32,103 nucleotides of DNA from Chara braunii (GCA_003427395.1 BFEA01000388.1:1272120-1304222), one strand, 5' to 3'; positions 1 through 8,696 are shown, counted from the first letter of the stretch. Made by a program: numbers and translations. Notes: a model not told the origin generated them from the sequence alone.

Positions 1-284
1 TTATTTGGGTAAAATTATGAGTCTGTGTACTATTAATTACCTACACATGTTTGATAATTAACGGATCTTTAAGTCCGTGATAATTTATTTAATTTTGTTT
101 AAGCTTCCTTTCATTCGGGCATGTCGTGACGGCCTTCCGACCGAGCATTCAGGTGGGATGTGACGGGCAATACGAAACCCACTCCCTGTTCCGCCGCTGA
201 GGACCTCTGAAGCGGGCACGGCGGGTGACAGACGCCGCTGTCCCTGGCTTCAGCAGCGGACAGATGACCCCTCCCCGGGTTTCC
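1..284. other. Unassigned flank of LINE A
   Basis: The first ~120 bases are AT-rich and hold no coding signal. Bases ~120-284 are GC-rich and may be decayed endonuclease sequence of LINE A on the minus strand, but I could not align any frame to the related LINE at 22780-28971. The 3' part of LINE A (reverse transcriptase, tail) is absent, so the element is truncated here or continues beyond the window. Confidence 0.4.
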
Positions 285-623
285 TCACAACGCCGGGTCC
301 GCCCGGGATTCAGGAGGGATCCAAATGGCCACCCCGGCGCTACCTGGTTTCGGGGCATGGGCCCTGAAGGCTGTATAAGGCCAGATCATTTTATGTATGC
401 GGGTGTGTTCCGGGGTGTCCATCAGGTGTGTTTCCTGAATGCAAACTATGTCCGGCCAGTTCCTCCCCCCAACTCCTCTCATTAAGTCCCATATTGCATT
501 TTGTTTCTCCGGTTTGCAGGAGGCCAGACCATTCACATTCAAGGAGCGTAAGTCTAGGTCTGCCGCTCTCCTGCATTGGTTCCAAATCCGGTCTTTACCG
601 TACACAGCTTTGACAGGGTCCAT
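285..623 (-). pseudogene. LINE A ORF2, N-terminal endonuclease fragment
   Basis: A 112-codon frame starts with ATG at 621-623, 24 bases after the preceding ORF1 stop and in a different frame, as expected for a LINE ORF1/ORF2 boundary. Residues ~28-40 (DLDLRSLNVNGLA) give the first catalytic Asn motif of the APE/exonuclease III fold. PDIVCIQETH gives the catalytic Glu, and GVAIWIPP the next beta strand. The later motifs (GDxN, SRID, SDH) and the whole reverse transcriptase are missing. In the family this protein nicks target DNA to prime reverse transcription; this fragment cannot. The identification is firm because the same motifs occur at matching spacing in the LINE at 23.7 kb. Confidence 0.85.
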
Positions 624-646
624 TCCACAGATTCTTAGTGTTCATC

Positions 647-1660
647 CTACAGACGAGTCCATGGTAACGGATCCCAGTCCCAATCCTGGGCCCGTCTAAG
701 AAGCGCACATAAGCATCGCTGCACATCTTGTTCGGTCCAGGTGGCACTGTGTCCAATTCTGACCGTTTGCAGATTGAGTAGTTGGGTCCGGGTGAACCAT
801 TTCAGGCCTGCCTCCTTGGATGGGTCATAACGGAGGTAGATGTCTCGCTGTGTTATCTTACCTGGACCATTTGTAATCAAGGCTAGGGCCTGTGCTCCTG
901 GCGGCAGGGACTCTGCAATGTGAGACTCCAGTTGTATTTGCAGTATTTCGGCAGCTGCTTCAGACTGACTGTTTTGTGGCTCTGCCCAAAAGGACGACCA
1001 GCCTGGTAGTGTGACCGTCCCGTGTTTGGTTTTCTCATCTGGAAAAAGACCAACCTCCCATCTCTTGTTTTTCTTCCGAACCGGGATGATTAACATGGCC
1101 TCTTGTGACAGCGGGCCAGAGTCGCTGCCCATTTCCACCAGCTGTCTGAGTTTTTTTTTCCGTATCAGGTCAAGAGGCTCGTTCTCTTCCGGGTCCGGGG
1201 GGTCTGGGGCCGGCGGCGGGTCCTGGTGCTCTGGTCCCGGGGGGGGTTGCGACCGTTGGTGCCCGGACTCCATTCCAGATGGGGCCCCTCCCTGTTCCGC
1301 TTCTGATGTTGCTGCAGCGTGTGGAGGTTGGAATCGTGCAAATACAATTGTCATCAGTCTGTGCCATGCTTCCGCCCACCCCATTCCGGGTTGGAGACCA
1401 TTATCCAGCACATGTTTGAGTGAAGCACTCGTGTCGAGCATCGGGAATAACTCCAAGTATGTTTTATCCCAGAAGTCGTCAGTGAGGGGGCCATGTTTTG
1501 CTTTTAAATTCCCCACTAGCCAATCTGCAATGGCAACTAGTTTTTGTTCTGTGGGTAGGTGTAGAGGGGGCGCCCCTTCCATATTTCCATCTGTGTTTTG
1601 TTCTGGGGCCAAGCCTTCTGGTGACGGGCTGACGCTTACTGGGAGAGGGTCCACTTCCAT
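647..1660 (-). CDS. LINE A ORF1 C-terminal part with Nudix-like domain
   Basis: An uninterrupted 337-codon frame on the minus strand. Residues ~35-110 form a helical region (ADWL, GMGWAEAWHRL) that loosely resembles the equivalent part of the LINE at 24081-24983. Residues ~115-165 are a Pro/Gln/Glu-rich linker. Residues ~188-300 read like a Nudix fold: a hydrophobic strand (AMLIIPV), a charged turn, the strand-Pro-Gly block VTLPGW, an Ala-rich helix (SEAAAEILQIQLESHI) where the Nudix box should be, further strands, and the typical late block GLKWFTRTQLLNL. The catalytic Arg-Glu and Glu-Glu of the Nudix box are not conserved, so hydrolase activity is unlikely; an RNA- or nucleotide-binding role is conceivable. 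The stop lies 24 bases before the endonuclease ATG. Coding status inside the LINE is clear; the Nudix assignment is inference. Confidence 0.65.
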   Translation of the reverse strand: MEVDPLPVSVSPSPEGLAPEQNTDGNMEGAPPLHLPTEQKLVAIADWLVGNLKAKHGPLTDDFWDKTYLELFPMLDTSASLKHVLDNGLQPGMGWAEAWHRLMTIVFARFQPPHAAATSEAEQGGAPSGMESGHQRSQPPPGPEHQDPPPAPDPPDPEENEPLDLIRKKKLRQLVEMGSDSGPLSQEAMLIIPVRKKNKRWEVGLFPDEKTKHGTVTLPGWSSFWAEPQNSQSEAAAEILQIQLESHIAESLPPGAQALALITNGPGKITQRDIYLRYDPSKEAGLKWFTRTQLLNLQTVRIGHSATWTEQDVQRCLCALLRRAQDWDWDPLPWTRL

Positions 1661-1670
1661 CGGTTATGAG

Positions 1671-2000
1671 TCAAAGGCTGCGTGGAAGGGATCTGTGTCC
1701 TTCGGCAGACCCCCCCCCCTCCCCCTTCGGCCTCGCTTCCATCTCCATCTCCATATCCTCCGCCCCCTCCTGACACTTCTGCTGTTTCCCTGCACTCTCT
1801 TGTTCCCCCTGTGTGGGGGGGCTGTTGGTGGTCTCTTCTCGCATCTCCAACGCCCTCTTGCCCCTTACTACCTCAGACTCGCTCAGTTGTTTCAATTGCC
1901 CCATTTCCGCCTCTCCAACCCTCCCCCCCTCCTGATGTTTTCTTGTATAGTTCTGTTCCAAATGTTCAGGGGGGTTGCTGGTGATCTCTTCTCGCAGCAC
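1671..2000 (-). pseudogene. LINE A ORF1 linker, broken
   Basis: A 109-codon Glu/Gln/Lys-rich, low-complexity frame in the same phase as the knuckle-bearing frame upstream, separated from it by a stop codon. The following Nudix-like frame is in another phase. It is best read as a decayed linker of ORF1; no domain is recognisable. Confidence 0.5.
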
Positions 2001-2003
2001 GTT

Positions 2004-2621
2004 TTACTGTTCACTCTTGCCCCTTGTAATCTCTGAACCATTCTGTAATTTCTGTTGTTGCTGATCAGAGGGGGCGGGTTGCTTTTGGAGAATCCCAGAA
2101 GTATCCAGCCCATCCTCCCCTCTGATATATTGCTCGGCGGCAGGGCCCGGGACACCGCTGGGTCGACCAGTGTCGGGCCGCGACGGCCCGGGTTCTGTCT
2201 GTTGCTTTTGGACCCAGGTATCTTTCCCACTTTTCCCACCCTTCTTCCCCACCCTCTTCCAGCCTGGGTCGTCCCCCCCCCCCTGCAGACGGGTCGTTTG
2301 TATCTCCTGTACCTTCTCCTCTACTGGTGCCGGGGGGGTCCATGTGTTGGGGGGGCGTGTTCCCCAGTCTGGTTCTCCAGCTCGCTCCCATTTCCACCCC
2401 ACAGTGGTGCCTTCCTTCGTCTGGTCCTCGATGTAGACCCATCCTTCATGACCCGGGTCCACTGTTCTCCAATGAGTCGTTTTGAACGGGTCCCTCAAAA
2501 GCCTCCCTGTTTGCCGGGTTCTTTTCTGCGGGTGCAATGGACAAACGTATTCTGTGCTCAAGTGGCCGTAAGCCTTGCACTTGTGGCACCACGGTCTCAG
2601 TTTGTGTGCTGTGTGAATCAT
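2004..2621 (-). pseudogene. LINE A ORF1, zinc knuckle and basic region
   Basis: A 205-codon frame. Residues 12-27 form a zinc knuckle with spacing C-x2-C-x4-H-x6-C (WCHKCKAYGHLSTEYVC, bases 2541-2588). It is followed by basic, Trp-containing sequence (GWVYIEDQT, WKWERAGEP) that aligns with GWRFVQQQT and WFWTGQGTP in the other LINE. ORF1 proteins of plant LINEs bind element RNA, and the knuckle and basic tail suit that role. The preceding N-terminal part lies in another frame, so a frameshift near 2620 separates them, and an in-frame stop ends this piece. Confidence 0.75.
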
Positions 2622-2960
2622 GTGTTCTTTCTTCCAACCTGATATGGAATGACGTCATCCAGGGAGAAGGGGTGTCCCTGAGGGAAGTCGAGGGCGAGCA
2701 TTAGGTAGTCGTCCCCTTTGGCGACAAAGGAGGGGAGCGGATCTATGAACGCTACTATGTCATACATCAGACCGAAATCGTATACGAATGCTGCCTGTAT
2801 TTCGACCGGGATGTGTCGGAATTCTACCCAGTGGTAGTCTTGCATCAGCTGCGCTCTCCTCTCTTCCGGACCCAGTCCTCGCGGTGGCAACCATGGGTAG
2901 ATTCGAACCTCCGATCTTTCGCAACGCAGGCGTTTCCATCCGTCAATTGTAGTTTTGTCT
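2618..2960 (-). pseudogene. LINE A ORF1, N-terminal RNA-binding region, truncated
   Basis: The frame open from 3121 becomes LINE-like only from about 2960. From there GPEERRAQLMQDYHWVEFR and the ~60 residues after it align with DERRQQLMDSNFWVEFR in the second LINE, the region just before the zinc knuckle. Sequence upstream of ~2960 instead belongs to a dispersed repeat (2975-3190). The element is therefore 5'-truncated or interrupted here. A frameshift joins this to the knuckle frame. The fold is probably the RRM-like domain that precedes the knuckle in plant LINE ORF1s; that is family knowledge, not a motif I can prove here. Confidence 0.65.
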
Positions 2961-2974
2961 GATTCATGCATGCA

Positions 2975-3190
2975 CAAGACAGTAAAGAGGTTGCAATACT
3001 GCCAATGAAGCAACGAAAGATATGAAGAAGGGTAAGTAACCAAGGACTGACAAAAATTAGGTCGTGGTTTCAAGTAGTGATGCAGCGCTGCAAAAGACCA
3101 GACAAAGGTTGACTCACACACATAACTGGAGAGGGGCAGTAATGACGGCGGGAGTTCAAAATTTCAAATGCTGGTAGAACACTGCAAATA
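2975..3190. repeat. Dispersed repeat, copy 1
   Basis: The blocks GAAGGGTAAGTAAC, AAAGACCAGACAAAGGT, GTTCAAAAT and GAACACTGCAAAT recur in copy 2 at ~3895-4090. The block order is circularly permuted between the copies, as if both derive from a tandem repeat with a unit of about 200 bases. The SINE at 3216 inserted just beside this copy. Confidence 0.55.
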
Positions 3191-3215
3191 AGAAAGTAGC
3201 CAGACTCTATGACAA

Positions 3216-3606
3216 GCTGGGTGGCCGAGCTCAGCTGGTAAGGCACACAAGTGGCATTCAAGAGGTCTTGGGTTCAATTCCCATTGGCCTCATGTACCTT
3301 CCTGGGCAAGTTTGACGCCTGCCACCTAGAGATAGGCCATTGCCCCCCCCGGAGTGGCATTTAGCAGAGACTGCTGATATTCATTGGGGGAGGGGACTGC
3401 AGGGGAGGCACAAGCGACTGGCTCATCGCAGAAGCTCGGTCCTGATGCTACCGGCTGACCCCTGGCTGGTATCGCCCACCTGCTGTAGCAGGTATCGCAC
3501 CTGCTGGTGGGTGCAGCTCCCGCATGCTCCCTCGTTGGAGGCTTGAGCACGGATGTGGCTGCTACGGGGTTCCCCGAAATACTATATTATTATTATTATA
3601 TTATTA
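3216..3606 (+). mobile_element. tRNA-derived SINE with target-site duplication
   Basis: The head (~3220-3292) resembles a tRNA: a pol III A box in GAGCTCAGCTGGTAAGGC and a B box in GGGTTCAATTCCC (3269-3281), spaced as in a tRNA gene. A ~280-bp unrelated body follows, and the element ends in an ATT-rich tail (~3580-3606). The 7-bp direct repeat ATGACAA flanks it at 3209-3215 and 3607-3613, which is the expected target-site duplication. The element carries no ORF and would depend on a LINE for mobility. The intact boxes and clear target repeat suggest a fairly recent insertion. Confidence 0.85.
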
Positions 3607-3728
3607 ATGACAATAAAAGAAGGCCATGATCCTGTCCAGATTTGACAGGTAATTGAATTGGTTGGGCTTGAAAGAATTAGACTTTATTAAAAAGAAGAAA
3701 AAAGAAAAAACCTGGACAGTGGACTTCA

Positions 3729-3750
3729 AAAAAAAAAAAAAAAAAAAAAA
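3729..3750. repeat. Poly(A) run
   Basis: A run of about 22 A followed by purine-rich GAGAGGGAGGG. It could be the tail of an unrecognised retroposed sequence; the ~110 bases before it (CTTTATTAAAAAG, GAAAAAACC) are A-rich but match nothing I know. 3614-3890 otherwise shows only AT-rich and purine-rich sequence. Confidence 0.5.
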
Positions 3751-3894
3751 GAGAGGGAGGGTAAAAGACAAGGGTACCAAGGTGAATTGAAAGAATTGGA
3801 AAGATGATGAAAGATTTGAGAGAAGAATATACTATATAGCATAGTTAAAATATAAACAAATATGTATATACTATATAATACTATATATATTATA

Positions 3895-4090
3895 TATCAA
3901 ATCCTGGAGGAACACTGCAAATGTGAGTCGTATACATCCCTAGAGGATAGTAACTGTCCATCATCAGGTAAGTACTAAGCAAGTAGAATGAAGGGTAAGT
4001 AACGGCGATAATGGGGTCATGAGTCCGATGCAACAACAGGAAAGACCAAACAAAGGTAACTGTCAATAATGAGGTAAGTTGAACTAAGTT
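3895..4090. repeat. Dispersed repeat, copy 2
   Basis: Shares GAACACTGCAAAT, GAAGGGTAAGTAAC, AAAGACCAAACAAAGGT and GTTCAAAAT with copy 1 (2975-3190). It holds three of six perfect GGTAAGT motifs found on the plus strand of this area (3031, 3967, 3994, 4073, 4127, 4741). Confidence 0.55.
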
Positions 4091-4093
4091 CAA

Positions 4094-4123
<30 letters not shown>
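4094..4123. repeat. (AAT)n microsatellite
   Basis: About ten AAT units directly after dispersed repeat copy 2. Confidence 0.9.
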
Positions 4124-4124
<1 letters not shown>

Positions 4125-4695
4125 CAGGTAAGTACGAAGTAGCAAGTACCAACTTACTACCAAGTAGTATGCATACAACCCAGACACTGACTGGCCTCTT
4201 GTGACTTTCAGTAATATTCTGCTTTGGCGGTGAGTACTGGGAACCCTGTGAAGACCTCTGTTCCATTCCTTGTGCTGGCATTTCCCCTCCTCTGCCCCTT
4301 CTCCCTCCTCCCTCCCCTCATGTAGAACTCCCCCTCCGCTTTCCTTTCTCCCTCCCAGTGTGTAGCACTACTAAATGCAAATGAATGAGCATCATTACGA
4401 GAACAGAAATATATATTATATGCTGAAGAGCTGCTGAATACTGAACAGCAGTATACCTCCACTGTCACTCTGCCTCCTTTCATAGCGTGCAAGTGGGCTG
4501 TTATGGGAGACGGGGATGCGGGCAGCTCACGCGCAGGCACAATCAATGTGGCGAGCCTTGTACGTGAGAGCCACAGCCACAATCAACACTGCAAGAAGTA
4601 CAAAAGAGAGAACCGGAAAGAAAGACGGAGTTAGGAAAGCGAGGAAAGGACTGCACAAGGAAAGGCAAAAGAACTTTAAAGAAGCCCCAAAATAG

Positions 4696-4741
4696 ATGTT
4701 TTACAGTTTTAGTGGGCTTTTCCTTGTTGTTTGCTATATAG
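4696..4741 (+). other. Possible first exon with a signal anchor
   Basis: An ATG at 4696 opens 15 codons, MFYSFSGLFLVVCYI, a short N terminus with a hydrophobic stretch like the signal anchor of Golgi type II glycosyltransferases. It ends at a perfect donor, G|GTAAGT (4742-4747). Its phase (one leftover base) does not match the exon at 4959 directly, so a further exon would be needed. It is suggestive only because it sits just upstream of fucosyltransferase-like exons. Confidence 0.25.
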
Positions 4742-4958
4742 GTAAGTATGCTTCTTCAAATTTGGCTCTGCTCATCTTAGTCTGCTTGCATGATGTTTAC
4801 TATAGATTCAGTATAGAGAGGTAAAGCTGTTTTAATTTTTGGATCTGCTCATCTGCGAGAAAAAAAGGCTTGTTCTGCTGGCAGTCAATGATGCAATAGA
4901 GACGACGTACACAGTGGCCTGAGGTAGAAAAACATATGCTCATTTGAAACACCTGCAG

Positions 4959-5022
4959 TATGCCATGCTGAAAGGTTATCGCCTCCACGGCAAGGAGTGG
5001 CAGAGACCGGATGCTGCAACAG
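4959..5022 (+). CDS. Fucosyltransferase-like gene, internal exon A
   Basis: A 64-base open segment bounded by an acceptor (CACCTGCAG, ends 4958) and a consensus donor (CAG|GTGAGC at 5023). It translates to YAMLKGYRLHGKEWQRPDAA and one more codon, with one base left over. That phase joins exactly to exon B at 5073 and keeps the frame open. In FUT8-type enzymes (GT23) the stretch just before the glycine-rich start of the catalytic domain sits here. Alone it would be unconvincing; splice sites, phase and position support it. Confidence 0.55.
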
Positions 5023-5072
5023 GTGAGCATCTGTATGTTTGGATCTAGCCCTGTTCACACACAACTTCACAG

Positions 5073-5221
5073 TTGCCTGTCCACAGACAAGCAATGTCGG
5101 CTACGGAATCCCAGGAAAGTTGAAGCGGCTTGCTCACTGCCGCACTGTGATGACCTGCCTGATGTTCGGCTACCGTCGTCAACCAAACACAATGTGCACT
5201 CATTATAGCTGCATTTTGGGG
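5073..5221 (+). CDS. Fucosyltransferase-like gene, exon B (start of catalytic domain)
   Basis: The acceptor is CACAACTTCACAG (ends 5072); joined to exon A the frame gives VACPQTSNVGYGIPGKLKRL and then AHCRTVMTCLMFGYRRQPNT. The pattern Cys...Gly-Tyr-Gly...Leu...His-x-x...Cys...Tyr is that of the N-terminal part of the alpha-1,6-fucosyltransferase (FUT8/GT23) catalytic domain, which transfers fucose from GDP-fucose to glycans in the Golgi. The 3' boundary is uncertain: GG|GTATCT at 5222 is the best donor I see, but the residues after ~5195 look less like the family and an earlier boundary is possible. Confidence 0.55.
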
Positions 5222-5632
5222 GTATCTTTCAGTCTAAATACGGCAACAATACAGCAACAACGAGCATACGTTGTATTCGGGTGAAGACAGTAGCATCATG
5301 TGATCCACATTCTCTATGTCGTGAGCGTTATGAGGGTATGGTCCATGCGAGTTTTTTTTTCTTTTTCAAGTTTTTCTTTCATATCTATGATGACAATCAG
5401 CATTACCCATCTGCTCAATCACGGCACCCACCCACGCTGGCTCTGTGAAATACGAACAGTTACATCACCACTTTATAATAACTTGAGGATAGAAACTGGA
5501 GGAGAGCGGCCTATGTGCTAGTTCTTCCCCATGCTGAAGATGTTACCCATCATACGCGTGTCCTTGTTTCGAAGTTAAAACTGTGTTCTCCTGGCTATGG
5601 TGTTGTGTGGGGTGCGGTGGGATGGGATGCAG

Positions 5633-5911
5633 GAGGTGATTGACAAGTCGAAGAACTGCACGGGGTGGAAGTTTTTCTACACTGACGTGAAGCGGCAGAC
5701 AGGAAGCGAGAGCATGTATCAATACGAGGCGAGTGCCGGTCGGGAGACGAGCACGAACAATGCGTTCGTGAACCTGATGATTGCTTCGGAGGCTGACTTC
5801 TTCATTGGTGCTCTTGGTTCCACATGGTGCCTTTTGCTTGACGAACTTCGCAGCACGAATGGACGACTGCCAGCAGGTTATCTCAGTGTGAACCGCGACC
5901 GGTTTTGGTAA
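5633..5911 (+). CDS. Fucosyltransferase-like gene, last exon
   Basis: The acceptor GGGATGCAG ends at 5632; the open frame runs 92 codons to TAA at 5909-5911. It contains ASEADFFIGALGSTWC followed by an LLDELR helix, the counterpart of the FUT8 C-terminal block (adenine-pocket strand, SQADFLVCTFSSQVCR type). It ends in GYLSVNRDRFW. The segment before it (EVIDKSKNCTGWKFFYTD) fits the strand-turn-strand that precedes this block. The middle of the family, including the His-x-Arg-Arg-Thr-Asp donor-binding motif (roughly 200 residues in FUT8), is not present between 5222 and 5632. The gene is thus internally deleted, misassembled, or a pseudogene. A 283-codon minus-strand frame over this exon is its antisense shadow. 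Confidence 0.7.
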   Translation, partial: EVIDKSKNCTGWKFFYTDVKRQTGSESMYQYEASAGRETSTNNAFVNLMIASEADFFIGALGSTWCLLLDELRSTNGRLPAGYLSVNRDRFW

Positions 5912-6539
5912 ATCCATCCCAAGGTTTAGGGCAGTGGCATGCCAAAGCTCCACTTTGCGCCTCTGTACGTTCAGCTGCGCAGTATGAGCATATCTGTAGT
6001 TGTGTAGGATGGAAGACAGTTTGCTACCCTGCCAGGTTACGGCGATGTAGAGTAGAGTAGAGTAGCGGCAATCATTGCTGCTCCTCCAGCAGGTTATTGT
6101 GACCCGGAGTAACAGGACTGCCGGTGATGCCGAGTAGCAGGCTTGCTTGCTTCTTTGGGCCGGACACCATCGACGGTGCTCTGGGTCCTTCGCTTGCTGA
6201 ACTACACATGGAAATAAATGGCATACCTTGCAAGGATCAGTGGTGATTTCGCATGCATGCCCATATGACATGGACACGGCAGCGGTTGCAGGCTGTGTCA
6301 CCGTACACAGCAGCAAGACCATTGCCCCGATCCTGATCATCGCCAACGATCTTAGAGCATCATTGCTGGCGTCGACCGGACTTGATCCCTTCATTCGCGC
6401 GATTGCGCATATTTAGACGTGAACAGTGGAGGCGGCAGATTTTTGGACATGCACAGCAGAAAGTGTCATTGCTTATTTGGTTGCAGTTGTTGGGGTTCTC
6501 CTTCCTCCCGTTGGGCTACAGCAGGAACGACGTTCACAG
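5912..6539. other. Downstream of the fucosyltransferase-like gene
   Basis: Contains the presumed 3' UTR and a short TAGAG repeat (about 6046-6066). I see no further exon and no convincing poly(A) signal. Short frames on both strands show no domain. Confidence 0.4.
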
Positions 6540-6975
6540 TCATGCATGTGCTCCGCCAAGATGATGCAGAGGCAGCCAGTTTGGCCGTACATAGATCCAA
6601 GACTACTTTCTTGAGTTCACCGCAGTTGACTGATTCTCTGCCCCTTTGTCAGGCGAAGAGCGAACAGAATGTCTCCGCAGAGGAAGCGGTGTTTGCATGT
6701 ACACACACATGCATGGGTTCCGCCAAGAAGATACAGACGCAACAAGTTTCGCCGTACATATCTCCATATTGCTTCCCTAGGGTTGATGATTCTCTGCGCC
6801 TTTCTCAGGTGAGGGAGCGGTGTTTGCATGTACACACGCAGGCATGGGCTCCGCCAAGAAGATGCAGATGCAACAAGTTTCGCCGTACATAGCTCCAAGA
6901 TTGCTTCTCCAGGGTTGATGATTCTCCGCCCCTTTCTCAGGTTAGGAAGCGGTTTTTGCATGTACACCAGGCAGC
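6540..6975. repeat. Tandem array 1 (three units)
   Basis: Units start at about 6540, 6710 and 6838 with CATGCATGTGCTCCGCCAAG-type sequence, then a block TTGATGATTCTC..CCCTTTCTCAGG and GAAGCGGTGTTTGCATGTAC. The period is ~128-170 bp and the units differ by substitutions and a ~40-bp indel. Plus-strand frames through it repeat with the array and have no recognisable fold, so I treat it as noncoding. Confidence 0.8.
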
Positions 6976-7289
6976 ATGGCAATGGCTCTCATGTCGGCTG
7001 CTGTAGAGGATTGCCAACCTTCATCGGAGTACGGTGGAAGAACGGATCTAATGTTGGAACAATGCGGTTAAGGATGGATTATGTTTGCAGGCATGTTCTC
7101 TAGTCATCAACATGCAGAAGTGAAGCAGAGCAGCGAGCATTGGACCTACCATGGACCTACACGAGAACAGCGATGTCATTACGCTGATTTTGTTATTGTG
7201 CCTGCCATTGTTGATGATCTCTCTCCTTCATTGGAATATCAAGGCTGCTGAAAGAATGGATGGAATGCCAGCCTGTCAGCTACTGTCCA
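6976..7289. other. Unassigned spacer
   Basis: Nothing recognisable; short frames only. Confidence 0.4.
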
Positions 7290-8165
7290 CATGCCTCTTT
7301 TGGCAAGTTTTCGTAGACATGAACATGTTGAGAGTGTGAAGGAGGACAAAGTTTACGATCATCTGCATATTAGTCAGTTCTTCGGCATTGCCCACTTCGT
7401 GTCCTGAGGTTTAGGTTGAGTTGGTTGCATGTGTTTTTGGCCAGTTTTCCCAGACATGAACGTCTTGAGAGCGTGAAGGAGGACAAAGTTTACGATCATC
7501 CGCATATTAGTCAGACCTTCTGCGTCGCCCACTTCGTCTCCTGAGATTGAGGTTGAGGTTGAGTTGGTTGCATGTGTTTTGGCCAGTTTTCCCAAACATG
7601 AATGTGTTGAGAGCGTGAAGGAGGACAAGTTTACAATCATCCGAATATTAGTACGACCTTCGGCGTCGCCCACTTCGTGTCCTGAGGTTAAAGTTGAGGA
7701 GGTTGAGGTTGAGGTTGAGGTTGAGTTGGTTGCATGTGTTTTTGGCCAGTTTTTTCCCAGACATTAACATTTTGAGAGCATGAAGGAGGACAAAGTCTAC
7801 TATCATCTACATATTAGTCAGACCTTTGGTGTCACCCACTTCGTCTCCTGAGATTGAGGTTGAGGTTGAGTTGGTTGCATATGTTTTTGGGCCAGTTTTT
7901 CCCAGACATGAACATCTTGAGAGCGTGAAGGAGGACATCTACGATCATCGGCATATTAGTCAGACCTTCGGCGTCACCCGCTTCGTGTCCTGAGGTTGAG
8001 TTTGAGTTGGCTGCAAACCGTTGCATGTGCTTTTGTAACTTTTTGGCAAATTTTCGCGGACACAAACATGTTGAGAACGTGGAGGACAAAGTTTACGATC
8101 ATCCTCATGGTCAGACGGACTCAGACCTTTCGGCGTCGCCCACTTCGTGTCCCAAGGTTAAGGTC
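7290..8165. repeat. Tandem array 2 (~145-bp unit, six copies)
   Basis: Units begin at about 7290 (partial), 7421, 7564, 7726, 7871 and 8007. Each contains TTGGTTGCATGTG, CCAGTTTTCCCAGACATGAA, GAAGGAGGACAAAGTTTACG, CATATTAGTCAGACCTTCGG and CCCACTTCGT.TCCTGAG. Units end in a variable number of TTGAGG hexamers (most at ~7690-7725), so unit length varies through a minisatellite inside a larger repeat. No convincing coding frame runs through all units. Confidence 0.85.
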
Positions 8166-8696
8166 AAGGTTCAATTGATTGGAAGATCGGTTTCACGGGT
8201 CATCGAGAGGAGGTGGCAGAAATAATATGTGGTCGTTGCGGTGAGCTCAGAGCCTGTGTACATAGTCAGGAAGTCAGGCAGATGCAACAGAAGGATGGTG
8301 GGTAGGCTGACTACGGCTGCTGACGGATTGATTCCCCTTGTCTTTTCCCCGGCGTCAGAATTTAAGAAGATTTCCACACCCCCACCGGCCTTATAACCGA
8401 CCGGGCCCTTGAGAATAGAACAAGGCCACATACGGTTGCAGATGTGAGAGCAGTTGGAATTTTTTCTTAAAAAATGTCTTACCGTTTTACGCATTTTTTT
8501 TACGGTCGTGAAGGTGCAAATCATCAGACCTTTTCTCACATATTTTTTCAAAGGGTAGTCAGTGGAGTAATTCCCACTAGATAAAATTTGGTGGGTATGT
8601 GGGTACGTCGAGAGGTAGGTGCATTGGTAGGTGAGTTGGCCGATAGATTGACAGGCCGGTGGATCTGTCTGATTAGGTAAGTAGGCCGATTGATTG
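8166..8696. other. Unassigned region between arrays
   Basis: It contains T-rich stretches and GTAGGT/GTGGGT-rich sequence. No gene is recognisable, and the minus-strand frame through it continues into the repeats. Confidence 0.4.

Larger units (their letters stand above)
285..2960 (-). mobile_element. LINE A: internal fragment of a non-LTR retrotransposon
   Basis: On the minus strand, in order, lie an ORF1 with a zinc knuckle, a Pro/Gln-rich linker, a Nudix-like ORF1 C terminus and the first ~100 residues of an APE-type endonuclease. The order and several blocks (the stretch before the knuckle, the knuckle, the GW-containing block after it, the endonuclease start) match the LINE at 22780-28971, so the two are related families. 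Similarity to that LINE stops near 2960 at the 5' end and near 290 at the 3' end. Frames change several times and in-frame stops occur, so this is a dead fragment. Confidence 0.85.

Noticed and set aside
1011-2036. 341-codon plus-strand frame
   Set aside because: It is antisense to LINE A ORF1, which has a zinc knuckle and homology to LINE B; the plus frame is Ser/Pro low complexity.
3222-3292. Functional tRNA gene
   Set aside because: The boxes are tRNA-like but acceptor and anticodon stems do not pair well, and a SINE body, tail and target duplication follow.
5543-6394. 283-codon minus-strand frame with a hydrophobic N-terminal stretch
   Set aside because: It lies antisense to the fucosyltransferase-like last exon, whose plus-strand motifs are specific; the minus frame has no domain.
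7690-7725. TTGAGG repeats as interstitial telomere
   Set aside because: The unit is not the plant TTTAGGG or a known telomere type and is part of the larger 145-bp tandem unit.
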